Below are positions 33,301-45,265 of a stretch of 64,000 nt of DNA, piece by piece; positions within the stretch are counted from its first letter, which is position 1; every line of letters begins with the position of its first letter. Source of the DNA: Cyprinodon diabolis (lineage: Eukaryota > Chordata > Actinopteri > Cyprinodontiformes > Cyprinodontidae); the NCBI GenBank assembly GCA_030533445.1, contig CM060066.1, positions 34,599,735 to 34,663,734 on the forward strand, read 5' to 3'. The position numbers were made by a program, and so were the translations under genes. The notes under the pieces are model-generated. The model worked only from the letters and a program-made list of their open reading frames with translations, had not been told where the DNA came from and did no database searches.

Positions 33301-36192
33301 TCCGTGTTTTGATCCGAGCATTTTCTGCGCCTAGATTTGGGGCTCCTCTGGATTTGGCACCCCGAGGAGCTGTGACCAGCGTCGCTGAGCCTGGAGAGAG
33401 AGAGCTGTTCGTCTCTCTTTCCTTCATCGGTACAGCAGGACAATACAGACACACTGAGTGAAGACTTTTAGCTGCATTTCTGCCTCTGGATGCAATCTGA
33501 TCCAAAGCCGGAACTTTTGGCCCTTTCTGAGAATTTGGACACCTTGCTTTCCTTTTCTTAGGAGGCGGAGCATCTTCTACAGCATCATGCTCATCCGTCT
33601 TCCTCATCTTAATGCGCTCAGATTCCCTGTCCCCACTCTGACGTGCGTCGTCTCTAGCTGCGATGTTGTTTAGAGGAAGCTGCAGCGTGCATGCACTTCC
33701 TTTGAGCCATGGCAAAGCGTTACCCGATGGCGACTCACAGGGCGAGGGCTTTAATGGAGAGAGACACCTTGGAAGCTGCAGCTCATCCGTGCATGGGGGG
33801 GGGAACTCAGTGGCAACCGGCGGAGGTAAAACCTGGACGCTTTGATCTTCGTGAAAGGATGGCTGTTGTAACAGCAGGCGATCTAGATTCTCCCCTATGG
33901 AGAAACACGTTACAGCTAATGGGAAACCAGAAGTTTGGGGAAATGGTGATTTCACTGGCCCAGATAAAAGGACAGATGAGCTCATTTGAGGCAGCTGCTG
34001 CTGCCATGTTTGTAAATCAGTTGGCACTGGAGAGGGGACCGCCAGGATTGGTTGGTTCTGTGCTGCAAAATGATGGATACCTGCCCGGGAAACACAAACA
34101 AAGCAAGATCATCAGAACAAGGAAGAGACAAAAGGAAAACCTGTCTGTTGTTTTGCTATGAAGTAATTTGTAAGGTAACAGCAGCTTTGTGTGAAAAGGT
34201 TTCCTTTTTTCTTTAGCACAAACATCCAGTCTCAACGAAAAGATCAAAAATCAGTCCCAGATTGAAACAAAGAACTAATGTTAAAACATCAAACAGTTTG
34301 TGAAAATTATAGCGACCTGTGTCCGTGTCTGATTGGTCACCTGGCGTCTCCAGGGTCTGGTAGGACACGCCCTCTGCTGCAGCAACATCAGCACTCTGCA
34401 CCGTCGGCCCCACGTCGTTCTCCGTAGCTGGGACCTCGTGGAAGGTTGACCCCGCGCCGAGGTCCACCTGTGATTTCTTGCAGTTGGTGTTCAGGTTAGG
34501 GAGATAATTCAGACTCCTCATGATGCTCTCCAACATCTCGTCGATCTGCTCGTTGGACTCCTCCCCGGGGCTCTGAGGCGGCAGGAGGCACTCTGGTTCC
34601 AGCTCGCTGCTATGATCCATCCAGAGGCTGCCGGTGGATCGGGCTTCAGAGAAAGAGCTGGTGTTGGCCTGTTCGGGGGAGGAGTTCGAAACATCCCGGA
34701 CCTTCTGGGAATCTGGGTACTGGACTGGAAGGGCAGAGGGAGCTGGAGTCTGGAGAACATCAAGGCCTGTTTGCGGGGTGTTCTGGTTGGAGCGAGTCAA
34801 CAGAAAGCAAGAAATGTCAGCTTTTACCTTAGAATGAATGGAGATAAATAAAACAAATTGTTGATCTATAGTTGATCCACCTGATTCAGGTTAGACAGAA
34901 CCGACACATCCTCATCTTGAACGCCCACCGTCTCCCACACATCTCCTCTTGTCCTCCTCCTCAGTTTCACCTGAGAACAAAAACAGTCGTTAAAATGAGA
35001 AGGCAGGCTGACTTTCTGTTCATTAGGTGGATTTTAGCATTCAGGGAGCTAATCCAAAAAATCTGCGTTTCAAGATCAGGAGACGGTTTTTGGTTCTGCC
35101 TATAATCTGTTCAGTGCTGCTCTGAGGTCTTACCTTGATGGAAATCTTTGCGGTTTCCATACTCTCTCTTTTCCATTTCATCTTCTCTAGATTCTTTCCT
35201 CCTGTGATAAAATGAGACTTCTTCTTCTGTTCTTTCTTCAGCGTCTTTTCTCCTCCATCCACAGTCGCCTTCCTGTTTCCGTCCTGCTGCCCTGGCCTTT
35301 CCTGGTCCTCCTCAGCAGGCTGATTCTTTTTCTGCGATCTTGGTGAGTCGGCGTGTTGGCTGAGGCAAGTTGCTATGGTTTCCATGTGCCTGAATGAAGC
35401 GGAGCCCCGCTGGGCTGAAACCTGAGGGTCGCTGTGGACGCTCGGGTTGGAGGTGAGAGAACTCTGGAAGACGTTTTTAGACTGGCAGGTAGAACAGGAT
35501 CCTACAACAGATGCAGACTCTACAGTTGGAGGCAAAGCTGGAGCAGGACCAGGATCGAGGGCAGACATTAGGATACTTTCTACAGTTTGTGTCCCAATCG
35601 AAGCAAAGCTTTTCCTTTCAACAGGATCATCCTCTATCTTCCCACTTATCTCAGCCTGAACCTTAGGATCCTGCATTTTCACACCTTTATGCATCCCTCT
35701 CATGTGAACCTTTTGCCTTACTCCAAGAAGCTCTGTGCCTTCCCCCTCACTGTCTTTACATCCTAATTTGATGTTTGTGATTCCAAACTTGTGTGCTGCA
35801 GCCAGCACCTCATTCTGCTCCTCTCTGCTTCTCACTTCCAGCTCTCCTGAGTACAGGAGCCGGACCAGCTTCACTAAGGTCTGGGCTGACACTGCCTGCA
35901 GGTGAAGCCAACGTTTTTGCCCCGACCGAGGGGAGGGGGAGGCCGACAACCTCTGGGACAAGTAAGGGCTGAGGGCAGCGAGGACGCAGCTGTGTGCCGG
36001 GACTGAGATACCTTTGTGAATGCGACATAGAGACGGATGCATTAACGGGTCCTCCAGGTAAAGAGCATTATGTTGATCAGCGGTCTTACCGTCAGATTGC
36101 AGCATGGTATCACAGAACTGTGTGCTGTTTTGCTGCCTCTGCAGCTGCTCCAGAAGCTGGGTTTCATAGCCGAGCCAGCAGAACCGCTGCAT
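30152..36192 (-). CDS. btbd18: btbd18: BTB domain and AT-hook nuclear protein (5 coding exons)
   Basis: Mammalian BTBD18 is a nuclear BTB protein reported to promote transcription elongation at piRNA loci in the testis. Minus-strand exons are 36192-35134, 34970-34881, 34827-34317, 34062-32590 and 30342-30152, phase-consistent, for about 1107 residues (human 712). The BTB domain is in exon 1: FCDTMLQSDGK, then SVPAHSCVLAALSPYLSQRL, LVKLVRLLYSGELEV and EVLAAAHKFGITNI. The sequence between FCD and VPAH is longer than usual. Exon 3 has an acidic EQIDEMLESIMRSLNYL segment. Exon 4 has basic PPPKKRKAR and the AT-hook KRGRGRPRK. Exon 5 is strongly acidic. Symbol rests on the BTB match, the AT-hook and synteny with timm10 and ctnnd1. 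The ATG at 36192 is the first in the exon; a GTG two codons upstream was not used. Confidence 0.8.
31280..31970. repeat. possible DNA-transposon relic in btbd18 intron 4
   Basis: Starts around GCTGGGTGTACACTGTGCAA and ends around CCCTGTACACTATACGACTT with several GTACAGTGTGAG-like inner repeats. Ends like these are common in fish MITEs. Boundaries uncertain. Confidence 0.4.
32590..34062 (-). CDS. btbd18: btbd18 coding exon 4 (AT-hook)
   Basis: About 490 codons. A basic NLS-like PPPKKRKAR lies at about 33568-33542 and the AT-hook KRGRGRPRK at 33187-33161. Rich in Lys, Glu and Ser, largely disordered. Ends RSSHQ then G/GTAACA. Confidence 0.85.
34317..34827 (-). CDS. btbd18: btbd18 coding exon 3
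   Basis: Starts VKADISCFLLTRSNQNTPQT, includes LLPPQSPGEESNEQIDEMLE and ends ...GDQSDTDTG in phase 1. The donor ACAG/GTCGCT is poor but is the only one that keeps frame with exon 4. Confidence 0.78.
34881..34970 (-). CDS. btbd18: btbd18 coding exon 2
   Basis: 30 codons, VKLRRRTRGDVWETVGVQDE and DVSVLSNLNQ. Acceptor TTCTCAG, donor CAG/GTGGAT. Short but phase-perfect between its neighbours. Confidence 0.75.
35134..36192 (-). CDS. btbd18: btbd18 coding exon 1 (BTB domain)
   Basis: 353 codons from MQRFCWLGYETQLLEQLQRQ to KRESMETAKISIK. Donor AAG/GTAAGA, phase 0. The acceptor CTCCCAG at about 36205 suggests a separate 5' UTR exon. Confidence 0.88.
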
Positions 36193-36429
36193 GTTCACAA
36201 GCTCCTGGGAGCAAAAGTATGGGGAGAGAAATTACTCATGTTTTGCCTATAAAAAAAATAAAATAAAAAACATTAATAGCAAAGGTAAACACTAGGAGCA
36301 TAACTGTTCACAGACACACAAACTACTATTTTTTCAAACTATTTGTCATAAGTTTGTAACATAAAATTCTAGTCTAGAATCTCCTGTTTCTATCGTCTCC
36401 AAATGTTTGATTTAAATATGACTTATTCA

Positions 36430-36980
36430 ATAATTGAACTTTATTGATCTCCCAAAGGAGAAATTCACTCTCTTCATTTAACCCATCCCCTTTGGGAGCT
36501 GTGGGCTGCCATTGTGTGGCGCCGGGGGGCACCAGCCCCAACTGTGTGCTGGTGAAGATTCTCAGTCATCCAGGTCATAGCCATTCAAAAAAAAAGGTTA
36601 AAAAAACAATCCACTGGACTTTGTTTCCAAGTTTAAAGATGTTTTGCTTCCCAACCAGGAGGTTTTTTGAATTCAAAACGTCAGAAATAGCGTTGAGTTT
36701 GAGGCTTTATAGAGTGGACCAAAAACAAAGCCTTGTTTTGGCTTAGAAAACATGCTTATTGAACCGGAAGAACGCCCCTTAGGAATGGGAAGTTGTTTGG
36801 GTTTATTGTTAGCCTGCAATACCTGATACCTGTCTATGTCTCTGAGACATAGACAGGGGCTAAAAAGGTGACATGTTCTGTTCCTCTGTAAGGGGGTGGG
36901 GCCTGCGATGATAGTGGTAACTAATCATTTTGATTCCTATATGGGAAGCAAAACTTTTTCAAACTTTTTTGGAAGGATGA
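36430..36980. repeat. mosaic of SINE-like and hairpin-repeat fragments
   Basis: 36470-36540 holds a reverse-strand SINE body (TTTAACCCATCCCCTTTGGG). 36550-36730 matches one arm of the hairpin repeat at 19133-19400 (CCACTGGACTTTGTTTCCAA). Confidence 0.6.
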
Positions 36981-36989
36981 GTAAATATA

Positions 36990-37720
36990 ACATTGGTTGT
37001 TTTCTTTCAATTATTATTTTATTCATTGAAAGAAAGAAGCTCTAATAAAAAGCTGAAATTATTTTTTCAATTTTGTCCTTTTTAATAATACACAAAAAAA
37101 AAAACATCAAGTTAGAAATCTCCAAAAGAAAAACATGTCTCAGTGCAGGGGTGGCCAGTTGGAATTATTGTTATCATGTTGAAGTTCTTTTCAATAACAA
37201 TAGATTAAGTCTAAAGATGTCTGAAAACCTTTAAAATTCTGTATTTATCTTTCCTCCAATGTTTTTTTTAATTTATTTCTAATTACAGCATTGATCTGTT
37301 TGAAAAACAGGATAAAATATTGTAATTGATAAAAATCCAACTTCTTTAGTTTTACCAGATGAAATTAAGGCTTAATAATCAACATATATTATATTATCTA
37401 CTATTGGTTTGCAGTAATCCTGTTCAACTCTTAGCAGCCTAAATACTTTACTGCTTTAACATGACAATAATGAAAGTGGTTACTTAAATTTGACCCAACT
37501 ATGTTTTAAATGTTCTGGTGGCTATAATGATACAAACTGTCTTGTTTGAAGGTTTCTGCCTTAGTTTTAACCCTGAATGTCATATTAAGGTTGGCTAAAC
37601 AAAAAAAAAACACACATATTTTGTTCTGTATTATAAATTAAAAGTACGGAACAGTATCAGGGCTACTGAAAAAAAAAAAAACTCAACTCATTTGTAAATT
37701 TTTTTTTCAGTATGAGAAAA
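36990..37720. other. AT-rich spacer with no recognisable gene
   Basis: Homopolymer runs and no coding signature on either strand. Confidence 0.4.
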
Positions 37721-37729
37721 AAGTCAGCA

Positions 37730-38470
37730 TTTTAACTTTGACTCTGACTTTAGTCTTAGAATTCTGACTTTTTTCTCAGAGTTCTGACTTTAATCTCAGA
37801 ATATAGGATTATAATGTAGATGGGCATCATGAAGGAAGAGACGGTGGAGCACTCAGTTTCACTGGCAAAGATGTGAGTTGTTTGGGAGGGCCAGTAACAC
37901 ACTGGTGGAAAATGACAGAATCAGGCGACTTCTTATGTGCCCGAGGGGTCCCCGGTGATGTTATTTCATTAATGGAAGGGCAGAAGGTGATTAGAACAAG
38001 AGAACTAGTTTAGTCTTTAAAACAGACATGGCTACAGCTCGATGCTAACATGTTTGCTAGCTGTCAGAATTCAGATAGAATTCTGAGTCTTAATTCTAAG
38101 AAGAAAAAAAACATAATTGTGAGAAAAAAAAAGTCAGAATTCTGAGATTGAAGTCAGAATTCTGAGATAAAAGTCAGAATTCTGAGATTGAAGTCAGAAA
38201 TCTGAGAAAAAAAGTCTTAATTCTGAAATAAAAAGTAAGAATTCTGAAATTAAGTCAGAATACTGAGAAAAAAAAGTCAGAATTCTGAGATTGAAGTCAG
38301 AATTCTGAGATAAAAGTCAGAATTCTGAGATAAAAGTCAGAATTCTCAGATTGAAGTCAGAAATCTGAGAAAAAAAGTCTTAATTCTGAAATAAAAAGTA
38401 AGAATTCTGAAATTAAGTCAGAATACTGAGAAAAAAAAGTCAGAATTCCGAGATTAAAGTGACTTTATTC
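37730..38470. repeat. minisatellite, ~20-bp unit AAGTCAGAATTCTGAGATxx, with higher-order repeat
   Basis: Dense tandem units of AGTCAGAATTCTGAGA with alternating TAAA, TTGA and AAAA spacers at 38100-38460, plus inverted-sense units near 37740-37800. A larger block recurs 173 bp apart (AAAGTCTTAATTCTGAAATA at about 38211 and 38384). Confidence 0.92.
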
Positions 38471-39112
38471 TCATATTATATATGATAAAATTTAAAAATC
38501 ATTAACTTAAATTTTTTCAGTGGCCCTAATCCTCTTCCGTATTAAAATTCATTCTTTTTGCCTACTTTTAAATGTTTGTATGAGACTTAGATATATTTAA
38601 TAAAATGTGTTTTCTGAATCTTAGGAGAGTTTTTGCAGTTTATTAACTTTCTACAGTAGAAACGGTTATAAATTAAAATGATCCATCTATGGTTGAACCA
38701 AACACCAAACCGGAAGCCAACTTCAGTAAAGTCCATCTTCTGATCAGATTTGGCTCCCGGTTTGGTTGTCTACAATAAAACATAGAAATGTTTAATATTC
38801 TTGACCAAACTAAACATTTCTGGTTCATTTAACCGTTTTTAATTGTTGAGTTATCGTCCTTTTATGACGACAAGTAGAGCAAGAACCATCTTCCGCCACA
38901 TGCTTAAAATAAATACTTTAAAAAAAATGTCCATAAAGTTAATGTAATTAAGCGAATAAAGAACTATCAGTGTGGTTGTTAACAAAGGAGAAACACAAAA
39001 AACTAAATTGAAGAGTAGCCCGCCAGAAAAAAACCCTGAACTTGGTTGATATTGGTTAGCTTTTTAACATTGCTAAATGTTGCTAAAGCAGACTAGCATC
39101 ACATATACTTAC

Positions 39113-39190
39113 CTATATTTCCGTGGATGCGGGTTGAAGTCTGAAGGATAAACCTTAATGTAGCATTTTCTCACGAAACTAGCTTTAAAC
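39113..39190 (-). other. candidate btbd18 5' UTR exon
   Basis: The minus strand shows a strong donor, AATATAG/GTAAGT, at 39113/39112, the only good donor I noticed upstream at a plausible distance from the acceptor at 36205. No coding content. The 5' limit is arbitrary. Confidence 0.3.
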
Positions 39191-39309
39191 TCAGATGATT
39201 AAAAAAACCGATTTATTTTCAACACCTTGTTCCTTAAATCTGAAGAGGAGTCAAGAGGCAGCGACACCTGGTGGCCACTCTGTCAAAGTACAGAATTCTG
39301 CTGTGTTTG

Positions 39310-39770
39310 GCCTCCAGCACGGAGGTCCTCAACAGGGCGTCCGCGACCCCTAGGGGGTCCACAGAGGTACTGCATGGGGGTCACGAAAGTTTTGGTTGAT
39401 TCCTTTTTTTTATATTCCTCCCTGCAATTTTTTCCAATAATTGAAATGTCCTTAAATACACATTAACTCAACAAGCTGTAGTAAACAGATAAATTGAGGC
39501 AGAAGATGTCTTTCAGTCATCAATACATACATTCAGGGACACACAGGAGCTCTTTCAAGCTGGTCACAGTTTCATTCACAACACCTGTTCCATCAACAGG
39601 GAATCCGAATCAGAAATACTTTAATAATCCCATTACTCCATCTGTAATAGAGTGACTATAGGACCAGTTTGATATAACACAATTTCATACAATATATATG
39701 ATTATCTCGCCATCAGTTTCGGGGTCCTTGGCCTGGAAAACGTTGAAGACCCCTGGTCCAGCACAAAATA
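39310..39770. repeat. hAT-like non-autonomous element, degraded
   Basis: GGTCCTCAACAGGGCG...CGACCCCTAGGGGGTCC at the left and GTTGAAGACCCCTGGTCC at the right resemble the ends of common fish hAT MITEs. No clean target duplication identified. Confidence 0.4.
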
Positions 39771-39959
39771 TTGGAAGATCTGCAATAATTTATGTTTATA
39801 GGATATATAGATTTGAACAAGATCTTGTGAAAAAATGACACCAACACCGTTAAATGGCTCCAATTTAAATCAGCAACTGAAAAAACTCGGTTGGCCTTTC
39901 TGGTACAGAACTGGACTGATTTAAATTCTATTTTATGAACAGCAGCTTTTTTGGCTCAA

Positions 39960-40740
39960 TAGATAACATGAGACGACAACAATTACATATGGTGTTCTCC
40001 AAGGAACCATCTTAGGGCCCCTCCTATTTAATACCTACATTCTCCCAACAGAATTCACCATAACTATGCAGAAAACATTAGAAAGTTGCTCTGAATCCAT
40101 GCAAGAACTTTGTAAATGCATAGAAGCAACTGATGCATGGATATGCCAGCATTCTCTTCAGCTGACAAAACTGAAGAAATACTTTTGGGACCAAAGGAGG
40201 AGTGTTTAAAAGTTGCACATTACAGCTAGAAACCACCAATCAGGCTCCAAATCTGACTGTAATGATGGTCTCTGACCTGAACCTTTAGAGGCTAAAAAAA
40301 AGACAATAAGAAAATCTGTCTTCTATCAAGTAGAGAACGTCTTTAAGATTTAATGACTAATGTCTCTGCAGCACCTTAAAAACTAACCCCTTTTTGTTAG
40401 TATAACTGATTATTGTAATGGTGTATTCACTTGTCTGCTTAAGAAGTTGATGAGACAACTGTAGTTGATCCAGAATGCTGCTGCCAATATCCTAACTAGA
40501 ACTACGAAAATAGAGCAAATCACCCCAGATCTCAAATCATTAGCTTTCACTAGTTCACTATATTCCACAAAATACTTAAAAATACTTCTGTTGGTCTATA
40601 AAATCACTAAATGGCTTAACTTCAAAATACATTCCAGATTTGCAGTCACAGTATTATCCACCCAGACCTCTCATGTCTTCTGGCTCAAATCTACTCTGCT
40701 AACCAAGCATGGAGAAGCAGCTTTTAGTTCTTTAGTTTTG
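39960..40740 (+). mobile_element. L2-like LINE reverse transcriptase fragment
   Basis: GVLQGTILGPLLFNTYI at about 39990 matches the RT motif GxxQGSxLGPLLF. Further on, IQNAAANILTRTTKIEQITP and LKILLLVYKI match the C-terminal region of L2/CR1-clade elements. The catalytic FADD-type motif is not intact. Confidence 0.75.
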
Positions 40741-40960
40741 GTGCAGTGGTGTTGGATGCAGGAGTTTACCCTACAACTGAAGGGTCAGTTCAACACCCAG
40801 CTATGGCTTTCGATGTCTTTGTGTCCTTGGTTAAGGAACGTGTTGCCAATTGATGGTGGTCAGAGGGCCCGCTGGGACTTGTGTATGGCAGCATTGCTTC
40901 TGCCAGTAGCTACAATATAGCTTACCACCATGAGCATGGGTGTTTGTGTAAATGGGTGAA
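40738..40960 (+). repeat. dispersed repeat, same family as 14988-15317, opposite orientation
   Basis: Contains GTGGTCAGAGGGCCCGCTGG and CTACAATATAGCTTACCACC, the reverse complement of motifs in the 15-kb copy. Confidence 0.5.
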
Positions 40961-40999
40961 TCTTCTGTTCTTTTCTAAGGCCTTCAGCTGTTGACTTTG

Positions 41000-41350
41000 A
41001 CAAACGCTAAACTAAGTACAGGGCATTTACCATAGGAGAGAGACTAGGCAAAAATAGCTTGCATTGGAAGAGTCTTGATGAACTGCAAGATTTTTGGGAA
41101 ATATTCTGTGGATTGACAAGGCAATTGTTGAACGGTTTAGGAAAGTGCATCATTTTTAAAAGTAACACCACATTTCAGCAAAACAAAGGCATACAGGAAA
41201 AGATGGTGGTAGTGTGATGGTCTGGGACTGTTTTCAGCTTTGAAACTTGCTGGGATTAACGAGACCCTGATTTCCGCTGCCTACCAAAAAAGAATGAAAA
41301 GAATATCAAGCAATCGGATGGCAAATTCAAGCTCAAACTAGCTGGTTATT
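41000..41350 (+). mobile_element. Tc1-like relic
   Basis: GATGGTGGTAGTGTGATGGTCTGGGACTG at about 41202 decodes to a decayed GGSVMVWxCF motif. Confidence 0.45.
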
Positions 41351-41608
41351 TATCAAAAGCATTTAAAGTTGTTGGTGCTAGGGGTGGTTCAGTCTGTTAC
41401 TTAAGTAACAGACTGGTACACCTAGAAAGGAATGAACATAATGTGACCAAAGGGACATGTTATATAAATGTGTGTCCACTGTTCTTATATATATATGGCG
41501 ACAGGTAGTCACTATGCTGTTTGATGACATGGTGTGTACAACACTCAACATGGACCAGAGGAATCCAAGGAAAGACATTTCAGGGGAGTAGAAAGAACAT
41601 TATAGGCA

Positions 41609-42110
41609 AGGCAAATTTATTTGTATAGCACAATTCAGTACAAAAACAATGCAAAGTGCTTTATTAAAATATAGGAAAATAAAACAACATTAAAGCAAGT
41701 AGGAAAAACGTAATAAAATAAATAAAATAAAAAATGAAACAAAAAAGAACATTAAAAACAGTTGGACTAAATAAAATAAACAAGTTGAACTAACGATGTT
41801 TCAGTTGAACTGTTTAACTAGAACGTCAAAGCCAATCCTAAACATGTGTTTTTAGTCTTTATTTAAAGGAACTCAGGCTTTCCGCACTTTTACAGTTTTC
41901 TGGAATTTTGTTCTAGATAAGTGGAGCATAGGAACTAAACGCTGCTTCTCCATGTTTAGTTCTGGTTCTAGGTATGCAGAGCAGGCTGGAGCCAGAAGAC
42001 CTGAGTGGTCTGGAGGGTTGATACACTGATAGCAAGTCTGTGATGTATTTAGGTGCTAAGCAATTCAGAGATTTATTGACTAAGAAGTATTTTAAAGTCT
42101 ATTCTCTGAG
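41609..42110. repeat. LINE-tail type dispersed repeat
   Basis: Starts GGCAAATTTATTTGTATAGC and continues with CTGCTTCTCCATGTTTAGTT and AGCAGGCTGGAGCCAGAAGA, sequences I recognise from a very common teleost repeat. Confidence 0.55.
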
Positions 42111-42116
42111 ATATAG

Positions 42117-42965
42117 ACATGCATCTTAAAGGTAAAGGCTATAAGATAGTCTCCGAGCGATTTGGCATTCCTCTGACTAGTTGTACATATGCAGAACTTC
42201 AAGATCCATGGACTGTAGCCAACCTGGAGGAAAAGTTATGACAAATTAATTAGACTGAAAACACGAATTGTAACAAAAGGGCCCAAATACATTTCTAATT
42301 GGATTTAAGGTGAACTTCAAGCTCAAGAAACAGTTTTTGTTTGACCCAAAATGGATTTAATGTGAAAAGACCGAGCAGGACACCGTTGTTAAAAATAAAT
42401 AATTTAAAAGCAGTTTGGAATTCACCAAACTGCATGTTAAGTCACAAAGCTTCCAGTAGAATGTCCAATGGACAGAAGAGACAAAATTTAAACTTCTTTC
42501 AATGGTGGAAAAACCGAAATATATCGAGAAAAGAACAATGTTCCTGTGTGGAACACGGAGGAGGCTCTGTTATGTTCTGGGCTGCTTTGCTTCATCTGGC
42601 ACAGGATGGCTAATACGATGAAATCTCATGACTATAAATGGATTCTGGAGAGAAATGTGCTGCCAAGAGCCAGAATGCTTGGTCTCAGTCGCAGTCATGG
42701 GTCTTGAAACATGATAATAAAACAGCCAAAAATGGTTAAGAGGAAAACATTGGACTAATCTGGAATGTTCTATAAACACTAATCTAAATCATTTTGAAAA
42801 TGCTTGGAAGGAGATAAAACATGCTATCTGGAAAAGGCAGCCTTCCGACCTGAGACAACAGGAGCAGTTTGCACATGAGGAATGGACCAAAATAAGTATC
42901 ATTAATAGTTACAGGAATTATTTGGTTACGATTGCCTTAAGAGGTTGTACAATTAAATATTAAGA
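42117..42965 (+). mobile_element. Tc1-like transposase relic, most of the gene recognisable
   Basis: Decodes through several frames: LKGKGYKIVSERFGIPLT (helix-turn-helix), QWTDETKFKLL-like sequence near 42471 (first catalytic Asp region), then HGGGSVMFWAA near 42558. Stops and frameshifts throughout. Confidence 0.7.
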
Positions 42966-43800
42966 GTACCATCATGTTTGCCCACACCATATTCATGACT
43001 TTATTTTTTTAAATAAATGTTTTATTACTTTTTTAGGTTTGTTATTTCCACTTAGAAATGTTGTTCCTCAAATGAGGGGACCAACAATTTGTGTTTATGC
43101 TAATATTTGTTGACTTCAATAAGAGGAAGAACAAAAGACTGAAAACATTGGAAATTCTAATCAATACCGTCACTTGAAATTCAAAAATAGTTAAACGGTT
43201 AAATTTCCTCCTATCAAGCAGTTCAGTTATGACTGATTTCTATCTAAATTTCACTGAGCTTTGTGATTGAACCATTACTCTGGAAAAAACAGCAAAAATC
43301 CAAACAATTTTTTAACTTGATGAAAATCACTTTTAAAGAAATCCTGGTTTTGGGGAGAGGCTTTAAAGTTTTTCAAAGTGTAGCATATGGATCTCTGTTT
43401 CAGAGACATGTAGTGTTAATTAAAGCAGAAAAGAGCAGATTTGCAGACCTTGAAATTAACACAAACACTAATTTCTAAATATTTTAATACTGTCCAACTT
43501 GTCTTCTTTCCATTAAGCAAAGGAACATTTGAGTGACCAGCTGAGCAGCAGTCCACTTAAACCCTACAGGGGGCCATATAGCTTGGAATAAAACCTTCAT
43601 CGGATTAGAAATCCTAACTTTAAAACGATCCACAGGAAGCCAACCCACAAGAAAACCCAACTGATGTGCAAGTCTAGCTAAATATTTTGCAGGATAAATA
43701 ATTGAAATATGGCTACTAATTATTTTCAATACAAGCTGTGGAAAATGCAAAAAGGAGTAATAACAAAAAAATATAAAAACATCACACCAATAGACAAGAC
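42966..43800. other. intergenic DNA; an 88-codon minus-strand frame of unknown meaning
   Basis: The frame at 43750-43484 includes LVGWLPVDRFKVRISNP and LFQAIWPPVGFKWTAAQLV. It looks mildly protein-like but I cannot match it to a family and see no splice context. Confidence 0.3.
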
Positions 43801-43815
43801 AGAAATCTTTCGTTT

Positions 43816-45265
43816 TTTATTAAAAACATTATTGCTAGTTACAAAATTCAATCATAAATGAGAATGTGCAACTTTTGAGAGCCAAGGCAAAGAGATTAAG
43901 GTGTAGTTCACAATCAGAATTTTCTGCTTACAAACTTTTTTTTTTTTTTTTTTAATCCAGCTAAATTGGTTTGCAATTAAGACGTAAACTTGAGTTTCTC
44001 CTTTTAAATCAAAAAAATAAAAAACGATTGCATATGCATTCACCCAGCACACCCGAAACAATTAATCCCCAAATCAAAATGAAAAGAAAATACATAAAAC
44101 CATTCAAATTAACAAATATTCTCTGGTATATTTATATAATATATATATAAAGTTTAGATGTGCTTTTATTCTTTTCACCATTTTAACTAGTAGCAAATTG
44201 GGTTCTATGCCTCTTTAACAAACTTTTCTTTTTTCTGACATTAAACCTTGCTGTTTTCCAACTTAAATCATGCATAAAGGCAACTTGTCCGGAAACATGA
44301 GACATTTTTTTTTTTAACCTGGCAAGGAAAACAAAAGGTGGAAAAAAAATTCATGAAACAAAAATAAACATTCTCCCTATAGTGCTTCTTTTAATAATCC
44401 AGTCAGTATCTACATCTCACTCGGCACTAACAAATGTGGGTGAATTATCAGCATAGAGTTGTCTCCCAAGTAGTGTTCTGAAGCAGAAGCTGAGAAATAA
44501 ACAGAAACTGAGAGCGTCGTGCCATAGAAACAGATTTGAAGCATTCGTTCACTTATTTTTCCAAAAAAAAAGGTGTCAGAATTCAGCATTTCCAACGTAT
44601 AAGTTGCAGCGGTAAGAGACGGTTAAAACATTAAGGTTTTCCAGAACATGTAGAATACATCCAATATGTGAGGCACTCCAGTTAGCTCAGTGCTAACAAC
44701 AGTTTTCTTGCACATTCAGGTTTAAAGACCAGCAGATCCAGTTTGATGGAAATTCTGGCGTCTCCCAAGATTTGACGGAAGGATCGCTTCAAATACGGAC
44801 TATTCTGTCCATTCCGACAAGTAGGAAGGGAAAAAGAAAATGTATGTGCAGATACATATCTATTACAGACACTTGCTCTGATTATATTGATGGATATTAA
44901 CCAAATTCAGCTGCCCAAAAGAGGTCGGCGATGCAAACATAAAAAACACAGGCGGCATACCCGAGATTTTGCATTCGTCTCGACATTTTGGCACAGTTAC
45001 CGCACATTGTAGATAAGTAGCAGTACAGGGCAAAGCACGCAGAGGATCAACCACTACATCAAGAAGAGGAAAAGCTTTGAACAGATATAATAAGACAGAA
45101 ATTATTATCCTCTGGGAATTTTCTGAACAAAGAGCTAGAAAAACATACATTCCCTTGTTTTTCTTGTTGTTGTTTTTTTTTTCAAAATAGTGTTATGAGT
45201 TCAAAACATCCCCATAAAGTGTTCCAGTCAGGTCGTTTACATTAAAACATGTCAAATGAGGCCTT
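43816..45265 (-). other. candidate ctnnd1 3' UTR with poly(A) signal
   Basis: The region downstream of the candidate terminal exon has no coding signal and ends at an AATAAA on the minus strand (43821-43816). A 1.4-kb UTR would be normal for this gene. Confidence 0.4.

Noticed and set aside
32812..34161. Plus-strand frames of up to 166 codons
   Set aside because: Antisense shadows of btbd18 exon 4.
36196..36198. GTG two codons upstream as the btbd18 start
   Set aside because: A vertebrate gene would use the ATG at 36192; GTG starts are not expected.
43484..43750. 88-codon minus-strand frame as a gene
   Set aside because: No family match, no splice context, and length is within chance for this composition.
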